NCBI RefSeq assembly: GCF_006569205.1
Contig: NZ_VIGD01000014.1
Coordinates: 1-64,000 of the forward strand
DNA: 64,000 nucleotides
Reading direction: 5' to 3'
Source of the DNA: Ureibacillus terrenus
Lineage (GTDB): Bacteria; Bacillota; Bacilli; Bacillales_A; Planococcaceae
Numbering within the stretch: the stretch's first letter is position 1; the number at the start of each line of letters is the position of its first letter. The notes below the pieces were generated by a model, which saw only the letters and a program-made list of their open reading frames with translations, ran no database searches and had not been told where the DNA came from. Positions 61,554 to 64,000 of the stretch are shown piece by piece. Made by a program: the position numbers and the translations under genes.

Positions 61554-64000
61554 ATGGCTGGTCGTTTTCTTCGGAAGGCTCCTGGGCATTTTGGTCAGGA
61601 GGTTCCTGATTGTTTGGATCCGGATCTTCCTGGTTTTGTCCATCTGAAGGGTCTGTTGCCGGTGGATTTTTATCCTTTCCATTTTCCTTCGGAGGTTTTT
61701 GATCGATTTTTTCGTCTTTTGGTGAAGGTTCCTGTATAGGTTGTGTCTTGGCAATTTCTGATTCCAGACCGGTAATATCCACCGCGGCGACACCGTATTG
61801 GCCTTTTCCGACAGGAATGCTCAAACGTTCTCCGCTTTTGACGGAAGCGATGAGTTTCTTGCCCCCATTGGATAGGTCATAAACGCGATATCCCACAACG
61901 TCCCGGGATGGGGAGGAAGACCATGATAATGTATTTCCTTTTAGCGTCACGCTTACCGGCTTTGGAGCGGATTGATCCGGATTAAATTGTTTGATGTCCA
62001 CAACTTTTAAAATCGATTCTCCCAAAAGTTTATCGGGATTTCCTCCAAATCGTCCAAGAATTTTGGTAATAAATTCTTTTTTTAGTGAAATACCGTTGGA
62101 CGGATAAGTAAATTCCTCAGGTGTCGAATCCAATGCCAGATAAGTTTCGCCGTTGATTTTGACAGTTCTTGTTTCAGAGGAAACGAAGCTGTCATCCACT
62201 TTTCTAGGCACAAATTTTCGGATGAATAAGTCGCTGCGCACCAACCCGGCGTTGCTGCATGCTTTCGAAGGAGCCATTCCGGAAATGCCGCAGAAGGATG
62301 CATATACGACATTTTTTGGTTTTTGGAATCTTTCTTTTGCAGCGATTAATTCGGGCTTCACATCATAAGCGGCATTCATCAATGTCGCCCATAACAGATT
62401 GATTCGTACGCTTGGCTGGAAATATGTTCCGTTGAATTGATATAAAGTTCTATTTTTATCATATCCCAGCCAAACCCCTAAAGTGACGTTCGGATTGTAG
62501 CCGACAAGCCAAACATCTTTATAATTTTGGGATGTTCCTGTTTTTCCCGCAAAATCGGATGAGAATTTTAAAGTATTCCGGGCTTTCGTAGCCGTTCCAT
62601 ATTGAAATACATCCCTCATCATATCCGTGATGATGTAGGAAGCTTCAGGAGAAAATACTTGTACCGGTTCAGAAGAATGTTGGTAAATAATATTCCCTTC
62701 AGCATCTTCGATTTTTTCGATCATATATGCGTCGATAAATTTTCCGCCGTTGGCAAAAGTGGCATAAGCGTTCGTATTTTCTTCCACTGTTACACCGTTT
62801 GTGATTGCGCCGATTGCGGCGGCGGGATTGACAAAGTCCGCTTCCGTCAATTTGGAAAAGCCCATTTTGACCAAAAGTTCCGCCGGTCTTTTGTCGACAA
62901 TTTGATCATACAGGCGAATCGCAGTCAAGTTTTGCGAGTAGGCCAACGCTTCCCGTGCCGGAATGATTCCCCGCTCCTCATTCGGATTGTAGTTTGTTGG
63001 TGCCCATCCTTTATACCGGAATTTCACATCAACGACCGGACTGCCCGCGCCAATGACCCCATATTCAATGGCAGGACCATATACAAGCAGGGGTTTCATT
63101 GTGGAACCATTTGAACGGGTTGCCTGGGTTGCATGGTTCACCTGGATAATCTTAAAGTCCCGGCCACCGACAAACCCCAAAATTCTTCCGGTTTTATTTT
63201 CGATTAAAATGCTGCCCACCTGCACCGGATCGGGAACTTCCACTTCCTGGGTTGTTTCCGGATCGATCACCGTTTTTGTGAAGGTATGGCCATAATATTT
63301 GAATTCCTTAGCCGCTTTGTTCATTGCATCATACAAACCTTTGTCAATGGTCGTATGAATACGGTAACCGCCTGAGCGGATATCGCGCTCGGCCAAAATT
63401 AAATATTTTTTATAAAGATTTTCTTCTTCGTCAAACCGTTTTGGATCGATGCCGTCTTTTTCCGCCAGGATGCGGGCCATAATTTCTTTTGCCCGGCGCT
63501 CGATTTCAAAAGTCAGATATGGATAACGAATCGTTTCGATTACGGGGTCTTTGAAATCTTTTGTGATGTCATAGTTGATCGCTTCTTGATATTGTTCTTC
63601 CGTAATATATCCCGCTTCTTTCATCCGGTATAGAACGACCTTCATCCGTTCGATACCCGGCTGCAGTCCTTCCATATTTTTTAGTTGCCCTTTCTGGGTA
63701 TAAGGTGTATAAGAGAACGGTGCCTGGGGAATTCCTGCAATATAGGCGGCCTGCGGCAAATTCAATTCGCTTGCGCTTTTTCCGAAAATGCCCTGTGCGG
63801 CTGTTTCCACTCCGGCAATGTTCCGCCCCGAAGCGTTCCGTCCGTACGGGATGATGTTTAAATAAGCTTCCAAGATTTCATCTTTTGACATAAAATGCTC
63901 AAGACGCAAAGCAAGAAGCAATTCTTTGGCTTTCCGTTCATATGAAACCTCGTTTGTCAATATCTGATTTTTTATCAGCTGCTGGGTCAAAGTGGAACCG
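61552..64000 (-). CDS. Class A penicillin-binding protein (PBP1A family), N-terminus beyond window
   Basis: At least 816 residues of a bifunctional peptidoglycan synthase are inside; the frame is open to the window edge, so the cytoplasmic tail, membrane anchor and first glycosyltransferase motif are missing. Visible: glycosyltransferase 51 segments STLTQQLIKNQ and KDEILEAYLNIIPYGRNASG; transpeptidase SxxK in SNGSTMKPLL, SQN in YSQNLTA and KTG in AGKTGTSQN. A fibronectin-III-like domain (KPVSVTLKGNTLSWSSS) follows, then a tail of about 65 residues rich in Pro, Glu, Asp, Gln and Asn. The FN3 and tail recall PonA (PBP1), but gene context differs, so no symbol is given. Confidence 0.93.
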   Translation of the reverse strand, partial: GSTLTQQLIKNQILTNEVSYERKAKELLLALRLEHFMSKDEILEAYLNIIPYGRNASGRNIAGVETAAQGIFGKSASELNLPQAAYIAGIPQAPFSYTPYTQKGQLKNMEGLQPGIERMKVVLYRMKEAGYITEEQYQEAINYDITKDFKDPVIETIRYPYLTFEIERRAKEIMARILAEKDGIDPKRFDEEENLYKKYLILAERDIRSGGYRIHTTIDKGLYDAMNKAAKEFKYYGHTFTKTVIDPETTQEVEVPDPVQVGSILIENKTGRILGFVGGRDFKIIQVNHATQATRSNGSTMKPLLVYGPAIEYGVIGAGSPVVDVKFRYKGWAPTNYNPNEERGIIPAREALAYSQNLTAIRLYDQIVDKRPAELLVKMGFSKLTEADFVNPAAAIGAITNGVTVEENTNAYATFANGGKFIDAYMIEKIEDAEGNIIYQHSSEPVQVFSPEASYIITDMMRDVFQYGTATKARNTLKFSSDFAGKTGTSQNYKDVWLVGYNPNVTLGVWLGYDKNRTLYQFNGTYFQPSVRINLLWATLMNAAYDVKPELIAAKERFQKPKNVVYASFCGISGMAPSKACSNAGLVRSDLFIRKFVPRKVDDSFVSSETRTVKINGETYLALDSTPEEFTYPSNGISLKKEFITKILGRFGGNPDKLLGESILKVVDIKQFNPDQSAPKPVSVTLKGNTLSWSSSPSRDVVGYRVYDLSNGGKKLIASVKSGERLSIPVGKGQYGVAAVDITGLESEIAKTQPIQEPSPKDEKIDQKPPKENGKDKNPPATDPSDGQNQEDPDPNNQEPPDQNAQEPSEENDQP

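Noticed and set aside
1-64000. CRISPR array, prophage, insertion sequence, toxin-antitoxin or defence genes
   Set aside because: No regularly spaced repeats, transposase or integrase motifs, terminal inverted repeats with target duplications, or recognisable defence domains were seen. The NERD-like protein is not a convincing defence nuclease.

Overview
The window looks like an ordinary chromosomal segment of a low-GC Gram-positive endospore-former relative (Bacillales). Protein sequences and gene order match the yt/men/pckA-metK/leuS/asnB/pepV/trmB/sftA/murC/ccpA/acu-acsA stretch of the Bacillus subtilis chromosome. Strong AGGAGG-type ribosome binding sites, frequent TTG/GTG starts, an S-box and a T-box support this. 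The gene set differs from B. subtilis (inserted znuA, AGCS symporter, siroheme/sulfite cluster and arg operon), so a relative outside the B. subtilis group is likely; I cannot name the genus from the sequence alone.

Layout. 1-170: end of a tRNA cluster (Ser, Glu) and its terminator. 242-7798: a membrane-dipeptidase-family gene, then menaquinone genes menF-menD-menH-menB and menE. 7897-9342 (minus): a zinc-binding lipoprotein behind a Zur box, yidD and a small membrane protein. 9532-11702: dps, an unknown 111-aa gene, ytkD (Nudix) and an S9-like hydrolase. 11775-15125: divergent pckA (CcpN-like site) and metK (SAM riboswitch). 15168-19755: gamma-carbonic-anhydrase-like protein, a YtpA-type hydrolase lacking its serine, an AGCS symporter, mnmM (ytqB) and ytqA. 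20001-22837: T-box and leuS. 23228-28492: cobA-sirB-yezD-cysJ-cysI, which makes siroheme and uses it to reduce sulfite. 28511-29909: an unusual nested inverted repeat and a twice-frameshifted ytfP pseudogene. 30216-44329: asnB, murJ/ytgP, an RsuA-type pseudouridine synthase, ytzE, pepV, dat, a NERD-like protein, trmB, ytnP, ytzB, ytoP, a lipoprotein, ytpQ and ytpR. 44572-52749: sftA, murC, ytxG-ytxH, aroA (chorismate mutase/DAHP synthase) and ccpA. 52794-57151: acuCBA divergent from acsA. 57347-61510: argCJBD. 61552-64000: a class A penicillin-binding protein running off the end.

How the genes work together. Several blocks are complete local modules: menaquinone side-chain and ring assembly (without menC), siroheme synthesis plus sulfite reductase, the acetate switch with AcsA and its acetyltransferase/deacetylase, and the first arginine steps. 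Most convergent pairs share one symmetric stem-loop terminator.

I found no phage, insertion sequence, CRISPR array, toxin-antitoxin or defence system. I do not see an obviously new multi-gene system. The most unusual items are the 127-nt nested inverted repeat after cysI, the ytfP pseudogene beside it, the serine-less YtpA homologue, the NERD-like protein lacking the usual lysine, and an unknown gene whose best ribosome binding site points to a non-ATG start.
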